DNA of 64,000 nt from Hongsoonwoonella zoysiae. GTDB taxonomy: Bacteria; Pseudomonadota; Alphaproteobacteria; Rhizobiales; Stappiaceae. The position numbers and the translations under genes were made by a program. Location of the stretch: NCBI RefSeq assembly GCF_013266695.1, contig NZ_JABRXF010000001.1, positions 248,001-312,000 of the forward strand, written 5' to 3'. This document shows positions 1 through 8,364 of this stretch, in pieces; positions within the stretch are counted from its first letter, which is position 1; the number at the start of each line of letters is the position of its first letter. Below the pieces are notes generated by a model. It was not told the origin of the DNA, searched no databases, and saw only the letters and a list, made by a program, of their open reading frames with translations.

Positions 1-1021
1 TCACCTTTCGCGTGATCCGCAGGAAGTGCGTGGCCGGTATCGCGTTGCCGATCGCCTGCGCCCATCCCGGCATTCCGGCGAAGGGAAACATGAAGCCCGA
101 CAGCAGGATCGTCGGAAGCAGGGTGAAGAAGGAGATCTGCATCGCCTGCATCTGCGAGCGCGCAAGCGTCGAGATCAGGAATCCGACCATCAGGTTGACG
201 GCGATAAAGAGGTTGAAGCCGACGAAGAAGGCAAGTGGACTGCCGAGGAACGGCACATCGAACAGGAGCCGCGCGGCCGCCAGAAACACGGCTGTCTGGA
301 TATATCCAACGAGGATGTAGGGGATGATCTTGCCGAACATCACCTCAAGCGGGCGCACGGGCGTGGCAAGCAGGGCCTCCATCGTGCCGCGTTCGCTTTC
401 GCGCACGATCGCCACCGCCGTAATCATGACCATGGTCATGGAAAGGATAATGCCCAAAAGCCCCGGCACGATATTGATCGGCGTTTCGCTTTCGGGGTTG
501 AACTGTCGGTGAACCGTCACCGAAAAGGGTTCGGCGGGACGCGGCTCCGGCTGGCGCGCCCCGGTCAGCGATTGCGCGACAGCCGCATCCACAATCCCGG
601 TCAGCGCCGCCACCGCGCCGCTCGTCGCGGTCGGATCGGATGCGTCCGCGGCAAGCAGGATGTCTGGGCTCAGCCCCCGCAGCACGTCGCGCTCAAAATT
701 CCGCGGGATAACGACGACGAAATTCGCCGTTCCGTCGCGCAGCGCCCGGTCGCCTTCCTCCCGGCCTGTCACGGCGCCAATGAAATCAAAATAGTCCGAT
801 GTCCGCATGCTCGCCAGCACAGCGCGGCTGATCGGGCCGCTGTCGTCCATCTGCACGAGTGTGGGCAGGTGCTTCGGGTCGGAGTTGATCGCAAACCCGA
901 ACAGCAGAAGCTGCATGATCGGGATGCCGATCATCATGGCGAAGGTGACGCGGTCGCGCCGCATCTGCACGAATTCCTTGATAAGAACGGCGCTGAAACG
1001 GCCAAGCGAGAACGAGATCAT
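1..1021 (-). CDS. ABC-2 type transporter permease, partial (C-terminus beyond window)
   Basis: This is the inner-membrane permease of a multidrug-type ABC exporter of the YbhS/YbhR/YhhJ class. Read from 1021 leftwards it starts MISFSLGRFSAVLIKEFVQM, followed by one membrane segment and a long periplasmic domain of about 140 residues. After that come the membrane segments typical of ABC-2 permeases, with the cytoplasmic motif ESERGTMEALLATPV. The reading frame is open to base 1, so the last part of the gene lies outside the window. Its ATG overlaps the stop of the ATPase gene (ATGA), so the two are translationally coupled. Substrate cannot be read from sequence; the TetR-led operon suggests toxic-compound efflux. 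Confidence 0.88.
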   Translation of the reverse strand, partial: MISFSLGRFSAVLIKEFVQMRRDRVTFAMMIGIPIMQLLLFGFAINSDPKHLPTLVQMDDSGPISRAVLASMRTSDYFDFIGAVTGREEGDRALRDGTANFVVVIPRNFERDVLRGLSPDILLAADASDPTATSGAVAALTGIVDAAVAQSLTGARQPEPRPAEPFSVTVHRQFNPESETPINIVPGLLGIILSMTMVMITAVAIVRESERGTMEALLATPVRPLEVMFGKIIPYILVGYIQTAVFLAAARLLFDVPFLGSPLAFFVGFNLFIAVNLMVGFLISTLARSQMQAMQISFFTLLPTILLSGFMFPFAGMPGWAQAIGNAIPATHFLRITRKV

Positions 1022-1968
1022 CGCGCAGCCCCTGCGCCCGCGAAATTGTCCCGCGCCCCGGCCATCAGGTAAATGAAGGCCTCCTCAAGCCCCGCCTCGC
1101 GCGCCGTCCATTCGTGCGTGCCGCGTTTCATCTGTTCCTGCGCGACAGCATCGAGGGCCATCTTGTCGGTGCCCGAGACATGCAGCACCGGTCCGAACCG
1201 CGCCACCTGGCCCACCCTCTCGTCCTTGCGCAACTCCTCTTCAAGCGCGGAAATATCGCCGCCTTCCACCCGCCAGGTGTGAAGGCCGATGATCTTCGGA
1301 ATTTCGCGTGCGGGGCCGGAAATCAGCCGTCTGCCATAGGCGATATAGGCGATGAAATCGCACTGCACGGCCTCGTCCATGTAATGGGTGGAGACGAGAA
1401 CGGTAACTCCCTTAGCCGAAAGCCTGCGGATCTCGTCCCAGAAGTCGCGCCGCGCCTTCGGGTCGACGCCCGCCGTCGGTTCATCAAGCAGGAGAAGACT
1501 CGGTTCATGCAGCATGCAGGCGGCAAGCGACATCCGCTGTTTCCAGCCGCCGGAAAGTGTGCCGGCAAGCTGGTCGGCGCGGTCCTTCAGGTCGAGGTCT
1601 TCAAGTGCGGCGTCGACGCGGGAAGCGCGGTCTTTCAGGCGGAACATGCGGGCGATGAAGTCCAGGTTCTCGCGGATCGTCAGGTCCTCGTAGAGCGAGA
1701 AGCGCTGGGTCATATAGCCCACGTGCTCCTTGATGCGGCGGGACTGGGTCAGGATGTCGTAGCCCAGGCATTCGCCCTCGCCGTCGTCAGGCACCAGCAG
1801 GCCGCACATCATGCGGATGGTAGTGGTCTTGCCGCTGCCGTTCGGGCCCAGAAAGCCGTAGATCGAGCCGCGCGGAACATCCATGTCGAAATGGTCGACG
1901 ACCGTCCTGTCGCCGAAGCGCTTGGTCAGGCCCCTGACCGAAATGGCGAACTCGGCGTTTCCGTTCAT
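1018..1968 (-). CDS. ABC exporter ATP-binding protein
   Basis: ATPase subunit of the exporter, 316 aa. Visible motifs are Walker A GPNGSGKTTT (about residues 41-50), signature LSGGWKQR (about 138-145), Walker B LLLLDEP (about 158-164) and the switch His in STHYMDE. The start is the ATG at 1968 (MNGNAEFAISV) rather than the longer open frame reaching 2142, because the upstream part only overlaps the HlyD gene in another frame. The ATG at 1968 shares ATGA with the HlyD stop. The C-terminal 80 residues resemble those of DrrA/YbhF-type drug-export ATPases. It pairs with the permease at 1-1021. Confidence 0.93.
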   Translation of the reverse strand: MNGNAEFAISVRGLTKRFGDRTVVDHFDMDVPRGSIYGFLGPNGSGKTTTIRMMCGLLVPDDGEGECLGYDILTQSRRIKEHVGYMTQRFSLYEDLTIRENLDFIARMFRLKDRASRVDAALEDLDLKDRADQLAGTLSGGWKQRMSLAACMLHEPSLLLLDEPTAGVDPKARRDFWDEIRRLSAKGVTVLVSTHYMDEAVQCDFIAYIAYGRRLISGPAREIPKIIGLHTWRVEGGDISALEEELRKDERVGQVARFGPVLHVSGTDKMALDAVAQEQMKRGTHEWTAREAGLEEAFIYLMAGARDNFAGAGAAR

Positions 1969-2915
1969 TGCTTTCGCACCAGCGATACCGGCTGGCCCGG
2001 CATGAGATCGCTTTCGCCGTCGATATGCGCCTCGGCGCGGAAGACGAGCCTTGCCCGCTCCTCCCGGCTGTAGATGATCGGCGGGGTATACTGCGGATCG
2101 GTGGCGATGAAGGTGACGGCGGCCTCCAGCTCCGGCGGGCAACCGTCGCAGGCAACTTCGAGCCGGTCACCGAGCTTGAAGGAGATACGCTCGCGCTCCG
2201 GCACGAAGAAGACGACCTTGCGCAGGTCCAGCGGCAGGATGGAGAGAACCGGCGCGCCTGCCGTCGCGAATTCGCCGACATCGAAGAAAACATCCTCGAC
2301 GCGGCCTGAAACGGGCGATGCCATCACCCGGTCGTCAAGGTCGGAGCGGGCCTTGTCGGCCTCGGCGACGGCCGCATCCACGGCGGCGCGGGCGGCGGCA
2401 AGCTGGGCATCGCGGCCCGGCAGTTCCGCGACCTGGAGGCGGGCCTTGAGTTCGGCGATTTCAGCCTCGATCTTGTCGAGATCGGCGCGGTGCGTATCGA
2501 CTGTCGCCTGGGCGACAAGCTCGCGTTCAAGAAGCGAGGTGGACCGGTCGAGCGTCTTTTTCGCAAGCACCCGCTCGGCACGCGCGCGGGCAAGCGAGGA
2601 GCGAATAACCTCAAGCTCCGGTTCCCGGCTGCCCGTCTGGAGATTGTCGAGATTGGCGCGGGCTTCGGCGACGCGCGCCTTTGCCGCCTCGAATGCCGCT
2701 CGCTGCGCCCGGTCGTCCAGGACGACCAGCACCTGGCCTTCTGCCAGGGCGTCGCCCTCTTCTGCCTTGATGTCGGTGATCCTGCCCGGCATCGAAGGGG
2801 CGATATAGACGAAATCCGCCTCCACATAGCCGTTATAGACGGGCTCCGGCACGCCGAAGACGCTTGCGTATAGCGCGGCAAAACCGGCCAGAATCGAATT
2901 CAGGATATCGCTCAT
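1965..2915 (-). CDS. HlyD-family membrane fusion (periplasmic adaptor) protein
   Basis: 316-residue adaptor linking the ABC exporter to an outer-membrane channel. It has a short hydrophobic N-terminus (about residues 5-22), then a biotinyl-lipoyl half-motif (PGRITDIKAEEGDALAEGQVLVVLDD). A long alanine/arginine/glutamate-rich coiled-coil hairpin follows (about 65-200), then the second lipoyl half (VMASPVSGRVEDVFFDVGEFATAGAPVLSILP cut in the middle by nothing unusual) and a beta-barrel end. It resembles YbhG/YhiI proteins. Start and stop both overlap neighbours by 4 bases, so it is the second gene of a tight TetR-HlyD-ATPase-permease operon. Confidence 0.9.
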   Translation of the reverse strand: MSDILNSILAGFAALYASVFGVPEPVYNGYVEADFVYIAPSMPGRITDIKAEEGDALAEGQVLVVLDDRAQRAAFEAAKARVAEARANLDNLQTGSREPELEVIRSSLARARAERVLAKKTLDRSTSLLERELVAQATVDTHRADLDKIEAEIAELKARLQVAELPGRDAQLAAARAAVDAAVAEADKARSDLDDRVMASPVSGRVEDVFFDVGEFATAGAPVLSILPLDLRKVVFFVPERERISFKLGDRLEVACDGCPPELEAAVTFIATDPQYTPPIIYSREERARLVFRAEAHIDGESDLMPGQPVSLVRKQ

Positions 2916-3580
2916 CGCGCGCCCCCGGTCTCCGGCGCAAGCCCCGCCATGAGGATCGTCAGGTGGTTGTCGACCAGCCGGTCGATGGCAAGGCCTTCGT
3001 CCGGCCTGATGCCGAAAACCTCGTCGAGCAGAACATGCATGAAAAGCGGGCCGACTACGGTTCGCACGGTGAGTTCCGGGTCGACGTTTCGAATGTAACC
3101 GCCCTCCACGCCCTGCGCGATCAGCCCCGCAATGGCGGGCAGGGCCTTATCGATCACTTCCTCGCGGTACATGCGCGCAATCTCGGGCACAGCGGCCGCC
3201 TCGCGGATGACCAGCTTCGGCACCGCGAAGCCGTCCGGCCCCTTTACCGCGCTTGCCACCATCGTCAGGAATTTGCGGATGACGGGAAGCGGATCGCCGC
3301 GATGGGCCGCGATCATCTCCAGCGCGCTGTCGGCCACGGGCACCACCGCCCGGCGTATCAGCCCCTCCAGAAGCGCCTTCTTGGAGGGGAAATAAAGGTA
3401 GATCGCGCCCTTGGAGATACCGGCCTCCTTCGCGACATCCTCCATGCGCGTGGGCATGAAGCCTTGAAGCGAAAACAGCTTCAGCGCGGCGTCGAGGATA
3501 TCGTCCGGCCGGGCCTCCGCGCGCCTGCGGAATTTCGGCTTGCGCCCTATGTCCCGGCGATTGGGGTTTTGCTGGCTCAT
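2912..3580 (-). CDS. TetR family transcriptional regulator
   Basis: 222-residue repressor. The N-terminal helix-turn-helix is clear (about residues 27-72: ILDAALKLF, MEDVAKEAGISKGAIYLYF, SKKALLEGLI), preceded by a basic arm (GRKPKFRRRAEARPDD). The rest is the variable ligand-binding, dimerisation domain. It is the first gene of the efflux operon and overlaps the HlyD gene by 4 bases. A perfect palindrome sits directly upstream of its ATG (3589-3610), so autorepression and control of the pump by an unknown ligand are likely. Confidence 0.93.
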   Translation of the reverse strand: MSQQNPNRRDIGRKPKFRRRAEARPDDILDAALKLFSLQGFMPTRMEDVAKEAGISKGAIYLYFPSKKALLEGLIRRAVVPVADSALEMIAAHRGDPLPVIRKFLTMVASAVKGPDGFAVPKLVIREAAAVPEIARMYREEVIDKALPAIAGLIAQGVEGGYIRNVDPELTVRTVVGPLFMHVLLDEVFGIRPDEGLAIDRLVDNHLTILMAGLAPETGGAR

Positions 3581-3588
3581 ATTTTATT

Positions 3589-3610
3589 AATAACTGACTG
3601 GTCAGTTATT
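3589..3610. promoter_or_regulatory. Perfect palindromic TetR operator
   Basis: The arms AATAACTGAC (3589-3598) and GTCAGTTATT (3601-3610) are exact reverse complements around a 2-base centre. The site lies 8 bases upstream of the TetR start codon, where a TetR dimer would block the efflux-operon promoter. It is also about 90 bases before the divergent cyclase gene. The palindrome is seen; its binding by the adjacent TetR is inferred. Confidence 0.8.
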
Positions 3611-3702
3611 TGCAAAGAAAAATAACGTTGCGTCACAAGAAGCCTCGGAACGATAGACTTTTACCGGGTTCGATAGGAAGATGAGCCTACCGGCGCGCTG
3701 CC

Positions 3703-5454
3703 ATGAACGTGCCTGGCGAGGTGAATGTGAAACGCAAACTCGCCGCAATCGTCGCCGCCGATGTGGTGGGCTATTCGGCCATGATGGCCGAAGACGAACC
3801 TGGAACGCTTGCAGCCTTGCGGCGTCACCGGAAGGAGACATTTGAGCCCATCGTCGCCTCGCATGACGGGCGCATCGTCAAATTGATGGGTGACGGCGCC
3901 CTCGTCGAATTTCCGTCCGTGGTGGAGGCCGTCGAGGCAGCGCTCGCGATCCAAGAGGCGATGGCGGCGGGCGACAGGGTTATCCGGCTCAGGATCGGGG
4001 TAAACCTCGGCGATGTGATCGTGGAAGACGAGGACATCTACGGCGATGGCGTGAACGTCGCCGCGCGTCTCGAAAAACTCGCCGATCCGGGCGGAATTTG
4101 CATTTCATCGATCGTGCACGAAAGCCTTGGAAACCGGGCGGACGCCACGTTTGCCTACACCGGTTCGCACGAGGTCAAGGGCATTCCGCAGCCGATCCGG
4201 GTGTGGCGCTGGCCGGCGGCGGATACCGGGCAGCGTCCCTCCACGCCGCTTTCCCTGCCCGACAAACCGTCAATCGCGGTCCTTCCCTTCGACAACCTGT
4301 CAGGCGATCCGGAGCAGGAGTATTTCGCCGACGGAATGGTGGAGGAGATCATTACAGCACTTTCGCGGATAAACTGGCTGTTCGTGATCGCGCGAAATTC
4401 CACCTTCACCTACAAGGGCAGAGCGGTGAACGTGCGAGAGGTCGGGCGCGAGCTCGGCGTACGCTATGTGCTTGAGGGAAGCGTTCGCAAGGCGGGAGAC
4501 AGGGTGCGCATATGCGGGCAGCTGATCGATGCGGCGAGCGGAGTGCATCTTTGGGCCGACCGCTTCGACGGTTCGCTGGAAAACGTCTTCGATCTGCAGG
4601 ACAACGTGACCTCCAATGTGGTTGGCGCGCTCTCGCCGAGGCTCGAGCGAGCCGAAATCGAGCGTGCCAAGCGCAAGCCAACCGAAAGCCTCGATGCATA
4701 CGATTACTACCTGCGAGGCCTTTCCGCGGTTCATCAGTGGACGAAAGAGGCCAACGAGGAGGCGCTGGCCTGCTTTTCGAAAGCGGTCGACATCGACCCC
4801 GACTTCGCTTCGGCCTATGGCATGGCTGCGCGATGCTATTCCATGCGCAAGGCAAGCGGATGGATGAAGGACCGCGAGCGGGAAACCGCCGAGGCGGTCA
4901 GGCTTGCCCGCCGTGCCGCGGCCCTTGGCAGGGACGACGCGGTCGCGCTGTGCACGGCCGGCATAGCGCTTGCTTTCGTCGCCGGCGAACTGGAAGACGG
5001 CGCGGCGCTTATCGACCAGTCGCTGGCGCTCGATCCCAATCTGGCATGGGCATGGCTGTTCAGGGGCTGGGCATACGTTTGGGGCGGCAATCCGGAGCCG
5101 GCGCTTGAATGTTTCGAAAACGCGACACGGCTTTCCCCGCATGACCCGCACGGCTTCGCCATGTATTCTGCGACATCGATGGCTCATTTTTTCACCGGCA
5201 GATATGCCGATGCGCTGGCGTGGGCACAGAAGGCTATCCGCGTGAATGCCCATCTTCTGCTTGCGTGCTGCACGGCCGCGGCAAGCGCGGCGCTACTCGG
5301 AGAAGACGATACGGCGGCCGAGGCCATGGAGAACCTGCGCAAATGCGATCCGGACCTGCGACTGTCCAATCTGAGGGACCTGCTGCCAATCCGGGACATT
5401 GAGAATTTTTCGAGGTGGAAAGACGGAATGAGACGCGCCGGGCTTCCCGAATAA
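3703..5454 (+). CDS. Class III adenylate cyclase with TolB_N-like domain and TPR repeats
   Basis: 583 residues in three parts. First is a class III cyclase domain (about 10-175). Metal-binding Asp20 (AADVVGYS) and Asp64 (KLMGDG), base-recognition Lys60 and Asp111, and Asn118/Arg122 (YGDGVNVAARL) are all present, so it should be an active adenylate cyclase. Second is a TolB_N/FlgO-like domain (about 190-320: SIAVLPFDNLSGDPEQEYFADG, VLEGSVRKAG). Third are TPR repeats to the C-terminus. No signal peptide or membrane segment is seen, so it is probably cytoplasmic. An internal GTG (codon 9, VKRKLAAIV) is an alternative start. Closely related paralogues lie at 10405-12159 and 12662-14428. Confidence 0.9.
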   Translation: MNVPGEVNVKRKLAAIVAADVVGYSAMMAEDEPGTLAALRRHRKETFEPIVASHDGRIVKLMGDGALVEFPSVVEAVEAALAIQEAMAAGDRVIRLRIGVNLGDVIVEDEDIYGDGVNVAARLEKLADPGGICISSIVHESLGNRADATFAYTGSHEVKGIPQPIRVWRWPAADTGQRPSTPLSLPDKPSIAVLPFDNLSGDPEQEYFADGMVEEIITALSRINWLFVIARNSTFTYKGRAVNVREVGRELGVRYVLEGSVRKAGDRVRICGQLIDAASGVHLWADRFDGSLENVFDLQDNVTSNVVGALSPRLERAEIERAKRKPTESLDAYDYYLRGLSAVHQWTKEANEEALACFSKAVDIDPDFASAYGMAARCYSMRKASGWMKDRERETAEAVRLARRAAALGRDDAVALCTAGIALAFVAGELEDGAALIDQSLALDPNLAWAWLFRGWAYVWGGNPEPALECFENATRLSPHDPHGFAMYSATSMAHFFTGRYADALAWAQKAIRVNAHLLLACCTAAASAALLGEDDTAAEAMENLRKCDPDLRLSNLRDLLPIRDIENFSRWKDGMRRAGLPE

Positions 5455-5672
5455 GCAATCTCGATTCGTAAAATATGAATTACTTCAAATAGATATCAAT
5501 CAATAACATAAGATTTGACTTTAAATCATAAGAATAGGAACTTCTTATCTCAAAATTTAGCCAATAGTCGAAATCTTCCTTTAAGTAATCTGTGAAACTC
5601 TACGACAGAAAGTTTCAATCTTCGAAGAGGCGGGACGCGGCAGAAGGCTGCGTCCGTCGCAAGGGGTATGCG

Positions 5673-6374
5673 GTGGAGTTTCCAACTCTCCTTTATCACG
5701 GCACCAGCGGCGAGTTCGCGCGCAAGGCGTTGCGGGAAGGCCTCAGGCCGCGCTCCCATCTTGCCGACGCTCAGGACAGCGACAAGCTGTCCAATCCCGA
5801 TTGCGTCTACCTGACCGACGCCTATCCGATCCATCATGCCGCCCTGACCTGCGCACGCCATCGCGACCCTTACGCGGGCGTGCTGGAAATCGACGTCTTG
5901 AGGCTCGATTCCTCTCTTTTTCGCGGTGACGAAAGCGTCATCGAGCAGTTGAACCGCGATAGCGATGGCATTGAAGGTTCGCGCGAGGATCGCCTGCGCC
6001 ATTACCGCGACACCCTGAAGAACGACTTCCACGACGCCGTGCTGACGCTGGACCGTATGGGCACTGTCGCCTATCACGGCCCTATCCCGGTGGAAGCGAT
6101 CAGCAGGGTCGCGATCCTTCAGGCCGACCCGCCGATCCTGCCGGTGTCCTGGGCAAGGGACATCTCGGTTACCGTCGCAAATTATCATTTCGTCTGGATG
6201 CAACAGTTTGCCGTTACCGAATGGGTGATGAACGACCGCTGGCCGCGTTTCGACCAGATGAACGACATCTACCGGTTCTGGCTCGGCGAGTTGACGGACT
6301 ACAGCAGCCGCCAGGGCATCAAGGTTTCCGAAGCTCCGCGCTACCTCGCACCGGCCGAAGCGGCAAGCGCCTGA
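5673..6374 (+). CDS. ADP-ribosyltransferase-fold-like protein of unknown function
   Basis: About 233 residues. The opening LLYHGTSGEFARKALREGL, followed by CVYLTDAYPIHHAAL and GVLEIDV, looks like the start of an ADP-ribosyltransferase fold as in KptA/Tpt1 and DarT-like proteins: a His in YHGTS, a helix ending in EGL, then a V-Y/H-L-T strand. The second half (VTVANYHFVWMQQFAVTEW) is not recognised. I chose GTG 5673 because AAGGGG sits 5 bases upstream; a longer frame begins at GTG 5592. The preceding 200 bases are strikingly AT-rich. No partner toxin or antitoxin gene is evident. The fold call is pattern recognition only. Confidence 0.55.
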   Translation: MEFPTLLYHGTSGEFARKALREGLRPRSHLADAQDSDKLSNPDCVYLTDAYPIHHAALTCARHRDPYAGVLEIDVLRLDSSLFRGDESVIEQLNRDSDGIEGSREDRLRHYRDTLKNDFHDAVLTLDRMGTVAYHGPIPVEAISRVAILQADPPILPVSWARDISVTVANYHFVWMQQFAVTEWVMNDRWPRFDQMNDIYRFWLGELTDYSSRQGIKVSEAPRYLAPAEAASA

Positions 6375-6393
6375 GACCGGGAGAGGACTGCCG

Positions 6394-8271
6394 CTACGCG
6401 TCGGTTTCCTCGGCGACGAGGTCGAAACCGCCGATCCGGAAGCGGTCGGAAAGCCACAGCGCCAGCCGCTCGTAGGCCGTCAGCCCGTTGCGCGTTTCCA
6501 TGACCTGCCTTGCAAGCGCGGGCCTGTTGGTGATCAGCCCGTCCACCCCCATGGAGATCATGCGCGACATCGTCAACGGATCGTCGACCGTCCAGGCGTA
6601 AACCTGCTTGCCCTCGTCATGCGCCCGCCTGATGAGGCCAAGCGAAATCTGCCCCGTGTTCAAGGCCAGGAAATCCGCCTCAAGGGCTGCAGGATTCCCG
6701 ATTGCCGTTGCCGCAAGAACGCCGTAGCGCCAGTCGGGCCGCAGCATCCGCATTTTCCTGATGCCGTCGTACTTCAGCGACATGACGGCGATGTCGTCCG
6801 CCATCGCGGTTTCCTCCACGATGCGAACGACACGCCCTTCAAGATCCACGTCATGGCCGTAGTATTTGAGCTCGATGATGACCTTGCCGCGCCCCTTCGC
6901 GGCCAGAAGCACCTGCCGCAGGCTTGGCGTTCGTTCCCCGGAATAGGCCGGATCGAACCAGCTTCCGATGTCGATTTCGCCCAGGTCCGCCGTCGTGGCG
7001 TTCCACACGTTCAGGCCCACGCCGGCAAGCTTCATGAAGTCGCTGTCGTGGGCGACGACCACCTCGTCGTCGGCGGTTTCCTGGACGTCGATTTCAACCC
7101 AGTCGGCGCGGTCTTCCAGCGCCTTTTCCACCGCCGCCATCGTGTTTTCCGGGCGGGTGGCGGCGGCGCCGCGATGGGCGATGACCTCGACGGTGCGCTC
7201 CGCGCCGATTTCCTCAAGCAGGTCGCCGGAAAGGTAAATCCCGCCCGCGACGACGGCGGCGAGACCCGCCAGAATGGCGATGCCCGGAACAGGGGCAACA
7301 GATGCGCACCCGTTCGCGAAAGCATCGGCATCGACGGCCCGTTCCGTTTCGCCTGCCGTCACGCGAACGTAGACGCGGTTCAGGAGATCGGCGAGCGCGC
7401 CGTTCGAGGCGGCCGACAATCCGGCGTTGGCGATCGCCAGTCCCGTCAGGATCGCGATTGTGGCGCTAGCAGCCATGCGAAGGTTGCCGCCAAGAGCACC
7501 GGGAATGAGATTGATCAGAACGCCGGCAACGGCCGCGATGGAAAGGCCCAGCGCCGCGCGCATCAGGCCCCAGCAAACAAGCGCCGCGATCAGCCGCCCC
7601 TTGTGTCCCGCAAGCCGCTGCGCACTTCGCCGGAAGGCATTGCCCGGCGGCACGTTTTTGAGGAACAGGAGGTGAAGCGATATCGCCCAGCCGGAAAGCT
7701 GCCAGACGAGCGTGAGCGCCAGCGCCAGCAGGATTGTGGCGATAACGCTCGCACCCAGCACGAAATCGGCCGGCCAATAGGTGAGATAATAGTTGATGTC
7801 GTATTGGCCGAGCGTGACAAGGGCTGTCATGCCGGCCGCAGCAAGGAACGGAAACGAGATCGCGAGAACGCGCAGGATCAGCCGGGCCACGAAGCCGAAT
7901 AGCGCGGCCGAACGCCGGAATATCAAGCCGAGGCCGAGCGCGATCACCCCTCTCGTGCTGTGTTCGCCCCTCCGGATGATGCCGGTCATGATCGCGATAT
8001 CGAGGATGGCGGCTGCGATCGTCAGGCAGGCGACGATCAGCGCGGCGGCAGCGCCTGCGGGCGTGAACAGGAACCAGGCGATGTCCTGATCGGTCAGCGC
8101 GGCCTGCCCCTGCATGGCGATCGCAGCCGAAAGTGCCAGGCCCGCGAGCGGAACGACAATCGCAAGCACGGCCAGGCGGATCAGGAGATGCGCGACCAGA
8201 AACGGCCGGATGAGGCCAAATGCCCGGCGGTAGCAGTTGAATATCTCGCGCACGGGCAACATGGGTTTCAT
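6394..8271 (-). CDS. Glycerophosphodiester phosphodiesterase with N-terminal membrane domain
   Basis: 625 residues. The first 350 hold about eight hydrophobic segments matching the GDPD membrane domain. The C-terminal 260 are a GDPD catalytic TIM barrel: VIAHRGAAATRPENT, VEIDVQETADDEVVVAHD (catalytic His, Glu, Asp, second His), VIIELKYYG, and AWTVDDPLTMSRMISMGVDGLITNRP near the end. It would hydrolyse glycerophosphodiesters to glycerol-3-phosphate and an alcohol at the membrane. Convergent with the ART-like gene (20 bases apart). Such fusions are common in Gram-positives and some alphaproteobacteria. Confidence 0.9.
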   Translation of the reverse strand: MKPMLPVREIFNCYRRAFGLIRPFLVAHLLIRLAVLAIVVPLAGLALSAAIAMQGQAALTDQDIAWFLFTPAGAAAALIVACLTIAAAILDIAIMTGIIRRGEHSTRGVIALGLGLIFRRSAALFGFVARLILRVLAISFPFLAAAGMTALVTLGQYDINYYLTYWPADFVLGASVIATILLALALTLVWQLSGWAISLHLLFLKNVPPGNAFRRSAQRLAGHKGRLIAALVCWGLMRAALGLSIAAVAGVLINLIPGALGGNLRMAASATIAILTGLAIANAGLSAASNGALADLLNRVYVRVTAGETERAVDADAFANGCASVAPVPGIAILAGLAAVVAGGIYLSGDLLEEIGAERTVEVIAHRGAAATRPENTMAAVEKALEDRADWVEIDVQETADDEVVVAHDSDFMKLAGVGLNVWNATTADLGEIDIGSWFDPAYSGERTPSLRQVLLAAKGRGKVIIELKYYGHDVDLEGRVVRIVEETAMADDIAVMSLKYDGIRKMRMLRPDWRYGVLAATAIGNPAALEADFLALNTGQISLGLIRRAHDEGKQVYAWTVDDPLTMSRMISMGVDGLITNRPALARQVMETRNGLTAYERLALWLSDRFRIGGFDLVAEETDA

Positions 8272-8364
8272 CGCGTTCCGGCCTTTTTGGCGGATAATTG
8301 CCCTCGACGCATATCCGTCGCGGGCTGAAAAGGCGCGCTTTCCGGCCAGGGTAGAAAGCGCGGG

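Noticed and set aside
26-1072. Long plus-strand open frame of 348 codons
   Set aside because: Arg/His-rich shadow of the ABC-2 permease on the other strand; no protein-like character.
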